DNA from: a virus
Reading direction: 5' to 3' (one strand)
IMG/VR virus record: IMGVR_UViG_3300048929_000312
Location: 1 to 44,977 of that record
DNA: 44,977 nucleotides
The notes below the pieces were generated by a model. That model did no database searches, was not told the DNA's origin, and worked only from the letters and a program-made list of their open reading frames with translations. Position 1 is the first letter of the stretch, and each line of letters starts with the position of its first letter. A program made the position numbers and the translations under genes. Positions 14,031 through 21,852 of this stretch are shown here, one piece after another.

Positions 14031-15700
14031 GTCCCCACGTCGCCCACGTCATAGGTCAAATCAGTCGACACAAGTTCCACGTCCGGCGCGCTGAGGTTGC
14101 CCGATGTGATCTGCGTCGCCGGACTCAGGCTATAGCCGGCGCCCGGCGTTGATTCCCATGCCTGGACAGTGATCGATGCGGCGGCCGTACCCCACTGCGC
14201 CTGCCCCCAAATGCCGGTTCCCCACGTATTCGCTGCTGCGATCGTCGTATCATCGGGAGCCGCAGGCAAATTGACCGTGTAATCTGCCTGTAGCGACATC
14301 TTGGGTGTTGGCTGCGACGTCGCGCGCAGGACGGCGCGAGCCTCCAAACCGGTCTTAAGCGCCGCCGGGCTCTTTAGTGGATCAAACAACGGGACGCATG
14401 TGCAGGTATAGGCGCTTCCCTGATCCGATCCCGTGACTTCGGCCTCGACGATCTTTCCGGAATCGGAGCCGAAAAACAGGCGGTCATTGAAAACTGCCAT
14501 GCAGAACACGTTCCAGCCGGTAAACGAAGCCCATGCGCCTGTGCGCGCGTTCGCAGCGAACAATTTCGGCACCGCACCGTCGGGATTGGGCGGCGCGACG
14601 AGCATCATCTGCTTGGTCGGCCACAGTGCTACTTGCCACGACGGATCCGGAGATGCCGCAACGGCAGCGTTCCATTCAATTTCGATCGAATAGGAGACAG
14701 CCACGGGCGACAGTGCCGCGACGTCACGCTGAAATGCCGTTGAAAGCGGAATGAGTCCAATCGTCGTCGAAATGATCATATCGCCGCCGGCACGGATAAA
14801 CGCTTTCGGCCCTAGCGGCTTACCGATCCGAAAAACGCCTTGCCGAGACCAATTCGTCGCGTCGCTCGGATCGCTTCCAGTATAGGTCGCAACTTCGCCC
14901 TCTGTCGTGACGAACACGGTCTGTTCGGATGGCCCGTCACCCGATTCAATTGACCAGGTGCCTCCGAACAGCAGCGCGCCTCCGAGCGTGAAAATACCGC
15001 CCAAGGGGAGCAGCGTTGCCGCGCCGCCGATCGCGTTTGGTGCCAGATAGTAAATATTGAGCGTGTCTTTCTGGACGAACCACAGTCGAAACTTGGAAGC
15101 GAACACGTAGGAAAGCGTGGTCGGATCAACCCCGGTGATCGCGGGCGATGTGCTCCAGTTCGTGCCATCGAACACCAGCGGCGTATCGACGCCGTTGACG
15201 CATCGCAGGAACGTACCGCCTGGTGTGGAAAATTGAACAACGGACCAATCGCCACTCGCCAGAAGGTCGACGTCAGGGGCCAAAATGGAGCTTTGCCCGA
15301 GGATCAGATTGCCGTTTTGATCAACGATGTTGTTGCCGCTTTGGTCAACCAAGTCGACATCAAACGGCACCTCGGGACTTGTGATGTCGTAAATCTCGGA
15401 CGGCGTCGCCGCGAACAGGTTTGCTGCGTTGCCGTTGAGATAGGAAAACATCGAGACGACGTTGTCGACTTCATTTCCGATCGTCGCGAACAAGTCGGAA
15501 CCGCCGCGCATGCGGATCCCGGTCGCGGTCGGAAACCAGTTTTCCAGCATCGCCGCGCCCATGACCACGCTGCCGTCGGGCTTGCGAGCATTCGGCGTGA
15601 GTAGGTTTTGGTTGGCAATCCAGCCCGAAACCGGCGCCGGGAACGTTTTGAGCTGCGCGGCGCGTGGCTTGGGATTGGTGCGGGCGGCGGGGACTCTCAT
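14027..15700 (-). CDS. head-completion / packaged-DNA stabilisation protein (P22 gp10-like)
   Basis: A 557-aa beta-rich protein of the podovirus portal-plug / stabilisation class. It has repeated strand blocks (WFPTATGIRMRGGSDLFATI, VFASKFRLWFVQKDTLNIYY, GRTGAWASFTGWNVFCMAVF) that resemble a beta-propeller. It lies immediately after the gp4-like adaptor gene (4-base ATGA overlap), the same order as in P22. The C-terminal 25 residues are duplicated in diverged form at 13524-13592. Assignment rests on size, composition and gene order, not on a decisive motif. Confidence 0.7.
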   Translation of the reverse strand: MRVPAARTNPKPRAAQLKTFPAPVSGWIANQNLLTPNARKPDGSVVMGAAMLENWFPTATGIRMRGGSDLFATIGNEVDNVVSMFSYLNGNAANLFAATPSEIYDITSPEVPFDVDLVDQSGNNIVDQNGNLILGQSSILAPDVDLLASGDWSVVQFSTPGGTFLRCVNGVDTPLVFDGTNWSTSPAITGVDPTTLSYVFASKFRLWFVQKDTLNIYYLAPNAIGGAATLLPLGGIFTLGGALLFGGTWSIESGDGPSEQTVFVTTEGEVATYTGSDPSDATNWSRQGVFRIGKPLGPKAFIRAGGDMIISTTIGLIPLSTAFQRDVAALSPVAVSYSIEIEWNAAVAASPDPSWQVALWPTKQMMLVAPPNPDGAVPKLFAANARTGAWASFTGWNVFCMAVFNDRLFFGSDSGKIVEAEVTGSDQGSAYTCTCVPLFDPLKSPAALKTGLEARAVLRATSQPTPKMSLQADYTVNLPAAPDDTTIAAANTWGTGIWGQAQWGTAAASITVQAWESTPGAGYSLSPATQITSGNLSAPDVELVSTDLTYDVGDVGT

Positions 15701-16416
15701 GGGCCAAGCATCGCCGGATATGCCACGCTATTGCTGCGCGAGACGCGCTGACGCCCCACCACTATCACTTGGCTCCCCTTGTCCTTACCCATCGCCGCTT
15801 GCTTGGCGATTTCGTAGTTCTTCAAATCCTCGGCGTATTCGAGCCGCTTTGACGCGCGCCACCGCCAAATGATGCCGAGCCGCAGCAACCGCTCATCGAG
15901 CGCGAACGTGTCCGTATCGGCGAGGAAGGCCGCCTGTGGCGTGCCGCCGCCAGACAGCGCGTAATAATTCGAAATATAGTAAAAGCGCGCCGTATCGTTG
16001 ACGGGCATCGGCGGGAAAATCTGCACTGATCGATTGAGAATCACCCAATTGCCGGGCGACCCGACGAGCAGGTTATCCTTGAGGAACAGCCACTCGTCCA
16101 AGTCCTTCGCGGCGCGGAAAGTGGCGTTCTTGAAGCGCAACGAATGCAGCTTTGCGCCTTTGATGAGCCGTTCGTAGTCCGGCGCAAGCGACGGCGCGAA
16201 GGGAAACACAACGGTCGTACCGTCACCCTGGCATGTTGCCAGAATGGTCAGATCGCGCCAGTCGTGCTCTTCCTTGATGAGCGACTCGGCCGTGTCTTTC
16301 GCGGCCAGAAGCAATTCAGCCGCGAAAGCAGCGTCAGATGTCGGGGAAAACACTGACGTCGGCCGTGGCCGATTGAGACTAACCGCCGCGTCTTGGCATG
16401 CTGTAAGAATAGTCAT
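15697..16416 (-). CDS. short-tail adaptor / head completion protein (P22 gp4-like)
   Basis: A 239-aa protein of the phage head-tail adaptor class. Its N-terminus pairs an ACQDAAVSL helix with a ELLLAAKDTAESLIKEEHDW helix. Then come beta strands LTILATCQGDGTTVVFPFAP, LRFKNATF, WLFLKDNLLVGSPGNWVILN, and a FPPMPVNDTARFYYISNYYA segment. The C-terminal helix includes LGIIWRWRASKRLEYAEDLKNYE, which is typical of this family. It bridges the portal and the tail machine. It is coupled by ATGA to the stabilisation gene. Confidence 0.8.
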   Translation of the reverse strand: MTILTACQDAAVSLNRPRPTSVFSPTSDAAFAAELLLAAKDTAESLIKEEHDWRDLTILATCQGDGTTVVFPFAPSLAPDYERLIKGAKLHSLRFKNATFRAAKDLDEWLFLKDNLLVGSPGNWVILNRSVQIFPPMPVNDTARFYYISNYYALSGGGTPQAAFLADTDTFALDERLLRLGIIWRWRASKRLEYAEDLKNYEIAKQAAMGKDKGSQVIVVGRQRVSRSNSVAYPAMLGP

Positions 16417-16449
16417 GACGCGGCGGGACTCCTATCTGAACCGGGACGC

Positions 16450-16496
16450 GGGGTGCTAAGTGTACCTGCGCGCACGCAAGCCTCGGTTAGCACCCC
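16450..16496. other. 10-bp inverted repeat in an intergenic gap
   Basis: GGGGTGCTAA (16450-16459) and TTAGCACCCC (16487-16496) are exact inverted copies separated by 27 bases. They lie in the 98-base gap between two leftward head genes. No T-run follows on either strand, so it is more likely an mRNA processing or attenuation hairpin than a simple terminator. Confidence 0.6.
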
Positions 16497-16514
16497 TGAC
16501 CCGGCCGGGGCTTC

Positions 16515-17285
16515 TTAGGCGGCGGCCTGTTCTCGCTTGGCCTTGATCGCAGCATTCACCTCGTCGGCCTTGGCGACCAGCGTGGCGTGGCTCGGGTTGC
16601 CCTTCGGACGCTCGCCCGTGGCTTCCTGAATCCAGTTCTTGATGTCGTCTGCACCCATGCTGAAGAACGGCGAGGCGTTGGGGTTTTCGGGACCAGCAAG
16701 CGCCGGGGCCTCTTCAAGTTCCGGTGCCGGTTCGCCCTTGACCATGGCTTCGAGCTGCTTGATGCGAAGATCCTGCGCGGCAACCAAGCCGGCCATCTGA
16801 ACGACGTCGGCGCTGCCCTTGGCGTTCTCCAAGTAGGTCTGCGCCTGCACCTTCAACTCGCGGCCGCCCATGCCGAGCATCTTGAGATTGGCTCCGTCGA
16901 GCGCGGCGAGCGCTTCGGCGGTATGAATGTTGAGCGCCTTAAGTTCGAGCCGCTTCGAGGCGGTCAAGAAGGGCAGTTCGGACGTCGGCGTACCGCGGAG
17001 GGTCTGCGCGTCACCGGCTTTGAAGGCGCGATACTGCTCGTTGTAGGCGATCGCGTAGGTGATATCGGTGACGTTGCCCTCGATGTCGCGTTCCTGCTTG
17101 AACACTTCATGCGCCGGGGCGTGAATGACTTTTTCGCGATTGCCGGAGAAGCGAACCTCGCACACCTCGACATCGTTGAAGATCGGGCGACCGGCCTTTT
17201 TGCTCGCCAACTCGTCTTTGATTGGCATCAGGAAGAAGCGCGGAATGGTCAGGCTGGCGTTGGCGACTTTTTGGTCGTTGGACAT
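16515..17285 (-). CDS. virion-associated protein, function unknown
   Basis: A 256-aa protein. The first 75 residues form a compact beta-type region (PRFFLMPIKDELASKKAGRP, VCEVRFSGNREKVIHAPAHE). Next comes a helical segment with a helix-hairpin-helix-like pattern (LKALNIHTAEALAALDG), a coiled stretch (LRIKQLEAMVKG) and a charged end (MGADDIKNWIQEATGERPKG). It is the first gene after a terminator and a copy of the promoter element, and it heads the run of adaptor, stabilisation and ejection genes. I do not recognise a named family with certainty. Confidence 0.6.
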   Translation of the reverse strand: MSNDQKVANASLTIPRFFLMPIKDELASKKAGRPIFNDVEVCEVRFSGNREKVIHAPAHEVFKQERDIEGNVTDITYAIAYNEQYRAFKAGDAQTLRGTPTSELPFLTASKRLELKALNIHTAEALAALDGANLKMLGMGGRELKVQAQTYLENAKGSADVVQMAGLVAAQDLRIKQLEAMVKGEPAPELEEAPALAGPENPNASPFFSMGADDIKNWIQEATGERPKGNPSHATLVAKADEVNAAIKAKREQAAA

Positions 17286-17330
17286 AGTGGTTCCTTGTTC
17301 CGTCTGAGGGATTGAGGCAGTGTACCCCGC

Positions 17331-17352
17331 ACGTTATAAACGAATTGTCAAC
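17331..17352 (-). promoter_or_regulatory. dispersed promoter/operator element, head-operon copy
   Basis: Reading leftward: TTGACA AT TCGT TTA TAACG TG, a full consensus match with a perfect CGTT-TAT-AACG dyad. TTGACA (17351-17346) is 61 nt before the 256-aa gene. It directly abuts the upstream terminator, so one unit ends and the next begins here. Confidence 0.8.
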
Positions 17353-17382
17353 AAAAAGCCACGGGAGCGAACCCCCGTGGCT
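17353..17382 (-). terminator. Rho-independent terminator after the 194-aa virion gene
   Basis: Leftward strand: AGCCACGGG (17382-17374) pairs perfectly with CCCGTGGCT (17365-17357) around an 8-nt loop, followed by TTTTT (17357-17353). It lies 27 bases past the stop of the 17409-17993 gene. Confidence 0.9.
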
Positions 17383-17408
17383 GATTTGGAACGTCCGAGA
17401 AGATGCTA

Positions 17409-17993
17409 TTAGGTGATCGCACCCTGAGCGAACGGGCGGTTGATTTCGACCACCGCGAGACCAGCCGACGGCGTACCGGTGGCAGTCACGTTGACGGCGT
17501 TGACGACTTCTTCGCCAGCGGCAGCGGTTGAAGTGACCTGGCCCGAACCGGCCAGATAGACCTTGCCGGGACCGGCCGCCAGCGTGCCGTTGGTCGCAAC
17601 TACGGCATTACCGGAAATCTGATACCAGCCGTACTGGCCGGCAACGTTCGCCGACATGGCGACCGCAAGAGGTGCACCCTGATTAGCGGTCGCGGCGGCG
17701 AGCGCCGTTTGCCAAGTCGGCTTGCCGGAAGTGTTGCCGTTATAGGTCACAACGGAGCCCACGACGGTCGAAGCGACGCCGAGCAGGTAGATGAACTCGC
17801 CTTCGCCATAGGTCGGGTCGTATGCCTTGGCAATGCAGCCGAGGCGGCCGGGGGTCGAGTTGCCAGCGGGGCCACGAGTGCTGCCAAGAGTACCGGCCGC
17901 AACAGTGCTGGTATTGACGGTCGTGGTGGGCGCCGGAAGAGTCGCGGCGATCGGCGTCTGGCCAAGAGTCGGTTCGCGGAAAACGTAAGTCAT
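17409..17993 (-). CDS. capsid decoration / head-fibre-like protein
   Basis: A 194-aa Ala/Gly/Thr/Val-rich beta protein. Residues about 45-120 include PGRLGCIAKAYDPTYGEGEF, a IYLLGVASTVVGSVVTYNG strand pair and APLAVAMSANVAGQYGWYQI, a pattern common in small proteins encoded just after a coat gene. No enzyme motifs. It probably decorates the capsid. It is the last gene of the scaffold-coat unit, being followed by a strong terminator. Confidence 0.65.
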   Translation of the reverse strand: MTYVFREPTLGQTPIAATLPAPTTTVNTSTVAAGTLGSTRGPAGNSTPGRLGCIAKAYDPTYGEGEFIYLLGVASTVVGSVVTYNGNTSGKPTWQTALAAATANQGAPLAVAMSANVAGQYGWYQISGNAVVATNGTLAAGPGKVYLAGSGQVTSTAAAGEEVVNAVNVTATGTPSAGLAVVEINRPFAQGAIT

Positions 17994-18086
17994 AGAGAAT
18001 CCTCCAATGCGGCGCTTTCGGCGACCGTGGGGTTTCGGGGAAACGGGTGCGATTCGGGCCGCGTCTGAGGCGGCAGATAGCGTAGC

Positions 18087-18111
18087 GGCGCGCGGGGTTG
18101 AGCCGCGCGCC
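18087..18111. other. GC-rich hairpin 9 bases after the coat gene
   Basis: GGCGCGCGG (18087-18095) and CCGCGCGCC (18103-18111) are exact inverted copies around a 7-nt loop. It is transcribed between coat and decoration genes. With no T-run it is unlikely to be a full terminator and may tune or protect the abundant coat mRNA. Confidence 0.65.
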
Positions 18112-18120
18112 TCGCCCGGC

Positions 18121-19125
18121 TTACGCCGAGGTGAATTTCCAGGTAAAAAGCGGATTGTTCAAGGTCAGCTCGCCCATGAATCCGATGTACTGGACCACTG
18201 CGTCCTGGTTGATCGGCATCATCGAGCGGCCGATCTTGTCGAAGTTCCGTTCCGGATGGTAACGCATCTTGAGCGCGTCGGTATCCAGGCCGTAGGTGGT
18301 GCCGGTCGGCATGTTCGATCCGATGCCGCCGTCCTGCACGATTTCCGCCGAGCGACCAGCACCGAAGTACTTGAGGCTCTGGAAACCGAGCTTGCCGAGG
18401 CTGGTCTCGTTCTCGATCTTCTGGATCGCAACGGTCGCAGCGTCGTATGCGGCGTAGTGATCGGCCGACATGAGCAGCAAGTCGGCGCCCTTTTTGTTAC
18501 GAGACCGCTTCGTCATGATCTCGTTCAGGAACGGGCGAATGGTCGTGCTGGTGACGGTCGTGCCGATGTTGGTGTCCATGTTCGTCGCGGAGAAGTACGA
18601 CGTACGCCAGATCGGGTTCGCGGCGCGATCGATGCCGGCATAGACGCCGGTCGTGTTCAGGGTCGGAACCGCGAGCTGGAGGCCCGAGAATTCCTTGCCG
18701 CCAAAGTTCGTGCCGTTGGACTGGAGCGACGCGTCGCAGATGTCCTGCAACTCGTTCTCGGCTGCGGTGATGTGCGCTTCCATCACATCTTCGAGCTGGT
18801 TCGGCCCGGAGTTGTTCAGGATTTCTTCGTTGGTCAGCGTCACGGCGACGGCGACCATCTTCGGCAGATACTCGGCGTCGTTGAACAGTTCCGTCGGGAT
18901 GGACTGCAACAGGTCGAAACCGTTGTAGAAAACGCCCGAGCCGGTCTTGTTGTAAAGCAAACGCTCGCGAATTCGCGGACCCGAATAGGTCTGCCAATTC
19001 TTCTTCTTCTGAATGATGTGCAGCAGCGCGTTGCTGTTGCTCACCAAGTCCTGGTAGCCGGCGGAACGATCTTCGAGCGCCAGCGAAAGAATTTCCTGGT
19101 TCTTTTCGACTGCGGTAAGAGACAC
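18121..19125 (-). CDS. major capsid (coat) protein
   Basis: A 334-aa protein with the features of an HK97-fold coat protein of short-tailed phages. It has an N-terminal helical arm (EKNQEILSLALEDRSAGYQD), then IRERLLYNKTGSGVFYNGFD, a long spine-helix segment NQLEDVMEAHITAAENELQD, and a late beta region (SLKYFGAGRSAEIVQDGGIG, then MRYHPERNFDKIGRSMMPIN). It sits directly after a scaffold-like gene in the usual head-gene order. It is moderately sized and has no decoration insertion that I can see. Confidence 0.85.
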   Translation of the reverse strand: MSLTAVEKNQEILSLALEDRSAGYQDLVSNSNALLHIIQKKKNWQTYSGPRIRERLLYNKTGSGVFYNGFDLLQSIPTELFNDAEYLPKMVAVAVTLTNEEILNNSGPNQLEDVMEAHITAAENELQDICDASLQSNGTNFGGKEFSGLQLAVPTLNTTGVYAGIDRAANPIWRTSYFSATNMDTNIGTTVTSTTIRPFLNEIMTKRSRNKKGADLLLMSADHYAAYDAATVAIQKIENETSLGKLGFQSLKYFGAGRSAEIVQDGGIGSNMPTGTTYGLDTDALKMRYHPERNFDKIGRSMMPINQDAVVQYIGFMGELTLNNPLFTWKFTSA

Positions 19126-19154
19126 GTCGGTCCCCTCCTAAAATGTAAGGCAGC

Positions 19155-20480
19155 CTACCCGGCGCGAGCCGCGGCTTTACGGATGGCCTCTTTGATTGAC
19201 GAGGATGGCTGCCGTTGAACCGGGTCTGAGCCAGCGGTGGGCGTGCCTGCGATGGAGCGAGTTCCGGCGTCGGATGAGGGCGCGGGAGGAACGAGTTTCA
19301 GAGCCGGCGCGGCTGCGGATGAGGCGGCAGCGACCGTTTCGGTAGTGGCTTCCACCTTCGCGGGGGCTGGAGCGGGGTTGAGCCGTTCCGCCAGCTTGTA
19401 GGCTTCAGCAAGGTCTTTGGTGCGTCCTGACTTGAGGAAGAACGCAATGTCGTCGGCCAATTCCTCGAAGCGAGGATTTTCGGCCGCGAATTTCGTGACG
19501 GCTTCCGTCGTGGTGTCCGTCGCGGCGCGCTGGCGCTCGGCTTGGATCCCACCGAAACCCTTCTTGAGTTCGAGGATTTCGTTTTCCAGGGCCGCGACGC
19601 GCTTTTCAGCGGCGCTCTGCACCTGGTCGGCCGGTTGATTCAAAATCTTGGCGGCAACGTCGCGCAGTGAAAGGCCGACGTTCTTGGCGATCTCGTTAAG
19701 ACCCGCAATCGGGTCTTTCCGGATCAAATCCTCCATGGCCACATACTTGGAGAGCGCTTCCTTGACGGTCGTGCCGCCCTTGGTCGCGCGCTCGTGGAAT
19801 TCGCCAAGGGACGCATCGCGCTCGGCGGCGTCCTTGTACTTGGCGAAGCCGGCCGTGAATTCCTTCTCCATGCGCTTGACTTCAGCGCGGGATTCCTCGG
19901 GAAGCGCGGCCCATTCTTCCTTGGCCTTCGCCGACATGCGCGCCGGGGGCGGCTCGGCGGTGTGGCTCGGCTTCGAAGCTTGGGCCGCAACAGGTGCCGG
20001 AGCATCTTTGTCGGCGGGGGAGGCGACCTTCGCGCCCGCGGCATCTGTTGCGGTTTTGGTATCGACCTTGCCCTCAGCAGCGGGCTTGGTCGAAACGAAT
20101 TTGCCGTCCTCGCCGCGCGCAACGGCGGCCGGTTCAGCGGCTTTGGTATCCTTCGCAGCCGCCACCGGCTCGGCCGCTTTCGCATCGGCTGGAGCGTCCT
20201 TGGCCGCAACCGAAATCGCCTTGGCCGGCGTCGGGTCAGCTTCAATCTTGGCGCGGGCCTTGGCAAGCGATTCCTTGATGCTGCCGGAAGGCTTCTTCGT
20301 GTCGTCCTTGGCAGGCTCGGTCTTGACCGGCGCATCCTTGGCGACGCGAGCTTCGTCCGCCTGGCGCGCAATCTCAGTGGCTTCGCCGGCCGGCGCAACG
20401 CGTGGTTCAACCGAAATCGGCGTGGGAAGCGCTGCAACTACTGGTTCGTTCGATACTGCGGCGCCAGAAACTTCGGTCAT
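19155..20480 (-). CDS. scaffolding protein
   Basis: A 441-aa, very Ala/Lys/Glu/Pro-rich protein. It has a long low-complexity N-terminal half (SVAAKDAPADAKAAEPVAAA and similar), a charged helical middle (AKAKEEWAALPEESRAEVKR, FHERATKGGTTVKEALSKYV), a coiled coil (EKRVAALENEILELKKGFGG) and a basic end SSSIKEAIRKAAARAG. Composition, place upstream of the coat gene and a basic C-terminus are typical of capsid scaffolds. I chose the ATG at 20480 (MTEVSG); the longer reading would cross the promoter element at 20539. No protease signature is visible. Confidence 0.75.
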   Translation of the reverse strand: MTEVSGAAVSNEPVVAALPTPISVEPRVAPAGEATEIARQADEARVAKDAPVKTEPAKDDTKKPSGSIKESLAKARAKIEADPTPAKAISVAAKDAPADAKAAEPVAAAKDTKAAEPAAVARGEDGKFVSTKPAAEGKVDTKTATDAAGAKVASPADKDAPAPVAAQASKPSHTAEPPPARMSAKAKEEWAALPEESRAEVKRMEKEFTAGFAKYKDAAERDASLGEFHERATKGGTTVKEALSKYVAMEDLIRKDPIAGLNEIAKNVGLSLRDVAAKILNQPADQVQSAAEKRVAALENEILELKKGFGGIQAERQRAATDTTTEAVTKFAAENPRFEELADDIAFFLKSGRTKDLAEAYKLAERLNPAPAPAKVEATTETVAAASSAAAPALKLVPPAPSSDAGTRSIAGTPTAGSDPVQRQPSSSIKEAIRKAAARAG

Positions 20481-20538
20481 AAGCCTGCCTGTCTGAGAGG
20501 ACACCCCTGAGGGGATTGGGCAATATGACACTATTGGT

Positions 20539-20561
20539 GTTGACAAATCGTATATAACGTG
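20539..20561 (+). promoter_or_regulatory. dispersed promoter/operator element, cargo-operon copy
   Basis: TTGACA AA TCGT ATA TAACG TG, a full consensus match, pointing right. It is 115 nt before the 75-aa gene and divergent from the scaffold gene. A GCCGGG-GAAAG-CCCGGC hairpin (20613-20629) lies in the leader between. Confidence 0.8.
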
Positions 20562-20659
20562 GAAGCTTCCAGAACTGCTCCAGTAGCGCAGGGGAATGAC
20601 CATGGAAACAGGCCGGGGAAAGCCCGGCTGACTGGCATATAGGGAAAAGGTAGCGAGAT

Positions 20660-20887
20660 ATGGCAGATGCAACGTGCCAGTTCTGTAAGTGGTGGGCACC
20701 CGGTGATTACCAGGGCAATGCTACTGTCGAAAGTCGCGAGAATATCGGCAGACACATGAATGTTGATTGTCGGCGACATGCGCCCATAGTTCGCGAAATA
20801 CGGAGTGGAAACTACATTCAGTTCCAGAATTGGCCGCAGACAAATGGAGCGAGTTGGTGCGGGGATTTCGAACAGGTGCCCGAATGA
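20660..20887 (+). CDS. Cys-rich small protein, probable zinc binder
   Basis: A 75-aa protein with CQFCKWW near the start, a central VDCRRHAP and a late GASWCGDFE, giving four Cys plus His able to bind one metal ion. AGGTAG lies 7 nt before the ATG. It is the first gene of a three-gene rightward operon embedded in leftward virion genes; its stop overlaps the next start (ATGA). The pattern resembles small phage zinc proteins of unknown role. Confidence 0.65.
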   Translation: MADATCQFCKWWAPGDYQGNATVESRENIGRHMNVDCRRHAPIVREIRSGNYIQFQNWPQTNGASWCGDFEQVPE

Positions 20888-21129
20888 CCAGCCCGTTCCG
20901 CGTAGACGCCCACAAAAACCTGCCGTCCTATTGGGAAGCGCACTGCGCCGCGTTCCTCGGTGAGACGGCACCCGCTGCGCGCACGGCGCGAGATCAATTC
21001 GCGATCGATCGAGGAACGGAGGATGGTCTCGCAGCAAGGAAACAGCGCGGCAAAATCATCCGGTTGAAGAATGGCGCGACATGGCGTCTAATCAACTCGG
21101 GCGCCGAGCCTTTCCGGAGCGTGGGATGA
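20884..21129 (+). CDS. hypothetical protein, 81 aa
   Basis: Not recognised. Starts MTSPFRVDAHKNLPSYWEAH and ends with a basic beta-like part GKIIRLKNGATWRLINSGAE. It is coupled on both sides by ATGA overlaps (20884 and 21126), so it belongs to the same transcript as its neighbours. It has no membrane segment or Cys cluster. Translation coupling is the main support. Confidence 0.6.
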   Translation: MTSPFRVDAHKNLPSYWEAHCAAFLGETAPAARTARDQFAIDRGTEDGLAARKQRGKIIRLKNGATWRLINSGAEPFRSVG

Positions 21130-21410
21130 GCGAACTAGTCGAGGGCGTGGCAGAAGCCATTGCATTGAGCGGAAACGGCGGAACTTGGGATAACTGGTAC
21201 ACGCCCGAGCAGAAAGAGTTTCATAGACGCCGCGCTCGCGCCGCCATCGCAGCAATGCGTATACCCACGGAAGAAATGATCTATATCGGCGAATACATGC
21301 TTGATGGAGCCAACCCGACCGAGGCATGGCAACGCATGATCGACGAGGCCCTTAGCGCCCCATCACCGAGCCCATCGCGGGCTGACGCGGCTTCGGCACC
21401 ACGGCCATAG
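21126..21410 (+). CDS. hypothetical protein, 94 aa, with a tail antisense to a virion gene
   Basis: Residues 1-75 look like a folded helical protein (ELVEGVAEAIALSGNGGTWD, FHRRRARAAIAAMRIPTEEM, EAWQRMIDEALS) similar to small phage proteins that pair an N-terminal helix with a RARAAIAAM segment. The last 18 residues (SAPSPSPSRADAASAPRP) are low complexity and lie antisense to the probable original end of the leftward Pro-rich gene. This suggests that the cargo operon ran into that gene and borrowed a stop codon. Confidence 0.6.
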   Translation: MSELVEGVAEAIALSGNGGTWDNWYTPEQKEFHRRRARAAIAAMRIPTEEMIYIGEYMLDGANPTEAWQRMIDEALSAPSPSPSRADAASAPRP

Positions 21411-21437
21411 CGCCAAGCGGCGTCACGGGCGGCGGGG

Positions 21438-21707
21438 TCATCGTCGGCGACGCAGGCACCCAATCGTCCTCTTTGGACCTCGCCGGGACAGGGCGGCAAA
21501 CGCTGCGGCCGGATGAATGTCCATCGGTGGTGCTGCTCCGGGATCGGCCGCCGGCACCACGTATGTCATCGTCGGAGTCACTTCAGGCGCGGGCATAATG
21601 CCAACCGGCGCGGCTGCGGCCGGCGGGCTCTGCGGCGAAAGGGACGCCACGATGTCGCGGATCTGCTGATCGCTATAGCCGCCCGAGGTATCGCCGTAAT
21701 CGGCCAT
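21438..21707 (-). CDS. Pro/Ala-rich small virion-side protein, probably frameshifted
   Basis: An 89-aa protein: MADYGDTSGGYSDQQIRDIV, then Pro/Ala-rich PQSPPAAAAPVGIMPAPEVT and onward. AAAGGA precedes the ATG. The final residues (RRGPKRTIGCLRRRR) are unlike the rest. In the -1 frame, reading stays open to a TAA at 21354-21352 and gives ARSKEDDWVPASPTMTPPPV and PLGAMAVVPKPRQPAMGSVM, matching the earlier Pro-rich style. The original protein was thus probably about 118 aa, with a frame change near 21484. No consensus slippery heptamer is evident. Confidence 0.6.
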   Translation of the reverse strand: MADYGDTSGGYSDQQIRDIVASLSPQSPPAAAAPVGIMPAPEVTPTMTYVVPAADPGAAPPMDIHPAAAFAALSRRGPKRTIGCLRRRR

Positions 21708-21726
21708 TACTTTGTTCCTTTGGGGC

Positions 21727-21852
21727 TCACTTGCACCCTTCCCATTCCGCCGCGCGCTTCAGCCACACCAATGCCGCAGCCAATTCCTCATCGCGGAGAT
21801 GCTTCCGGACGGCCTTGACGATCGCTTTCTGCGTGGCGTCGGGCTTCGGCAT
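21727..21852 (-). CDS. 41-aa helical protein
   Basis: Encodes MPKPDATQKAIVKAVRKHLR then DEELAAALVWLKRAAEWEGC and K: two amphipathic helices. Its ATG shares a base with the stop of the peptidase-like gene (TGATG), and the next gene follows after a 19-base gap that holds its ribosome-binding site. Composition and exact packing support it as real, though no family is known. Confidence 0.65.
   Translation of the reverse strand: MPKPDATQKAIVKAVRKHLRDEELAAALVWLKRAAEWEGCK

Noticed and set aside
18007-19218. Rightward 403-codon ORF opposite the coat gene
   Set aside because: Antisense of the coat protein, Arg/Val-rich, no start signal.
20480-20699. Longer start for the scaffold gene
   Set aside because: It would add 73 residues of unrelated composition and run through the divergent promoter element at 20539.
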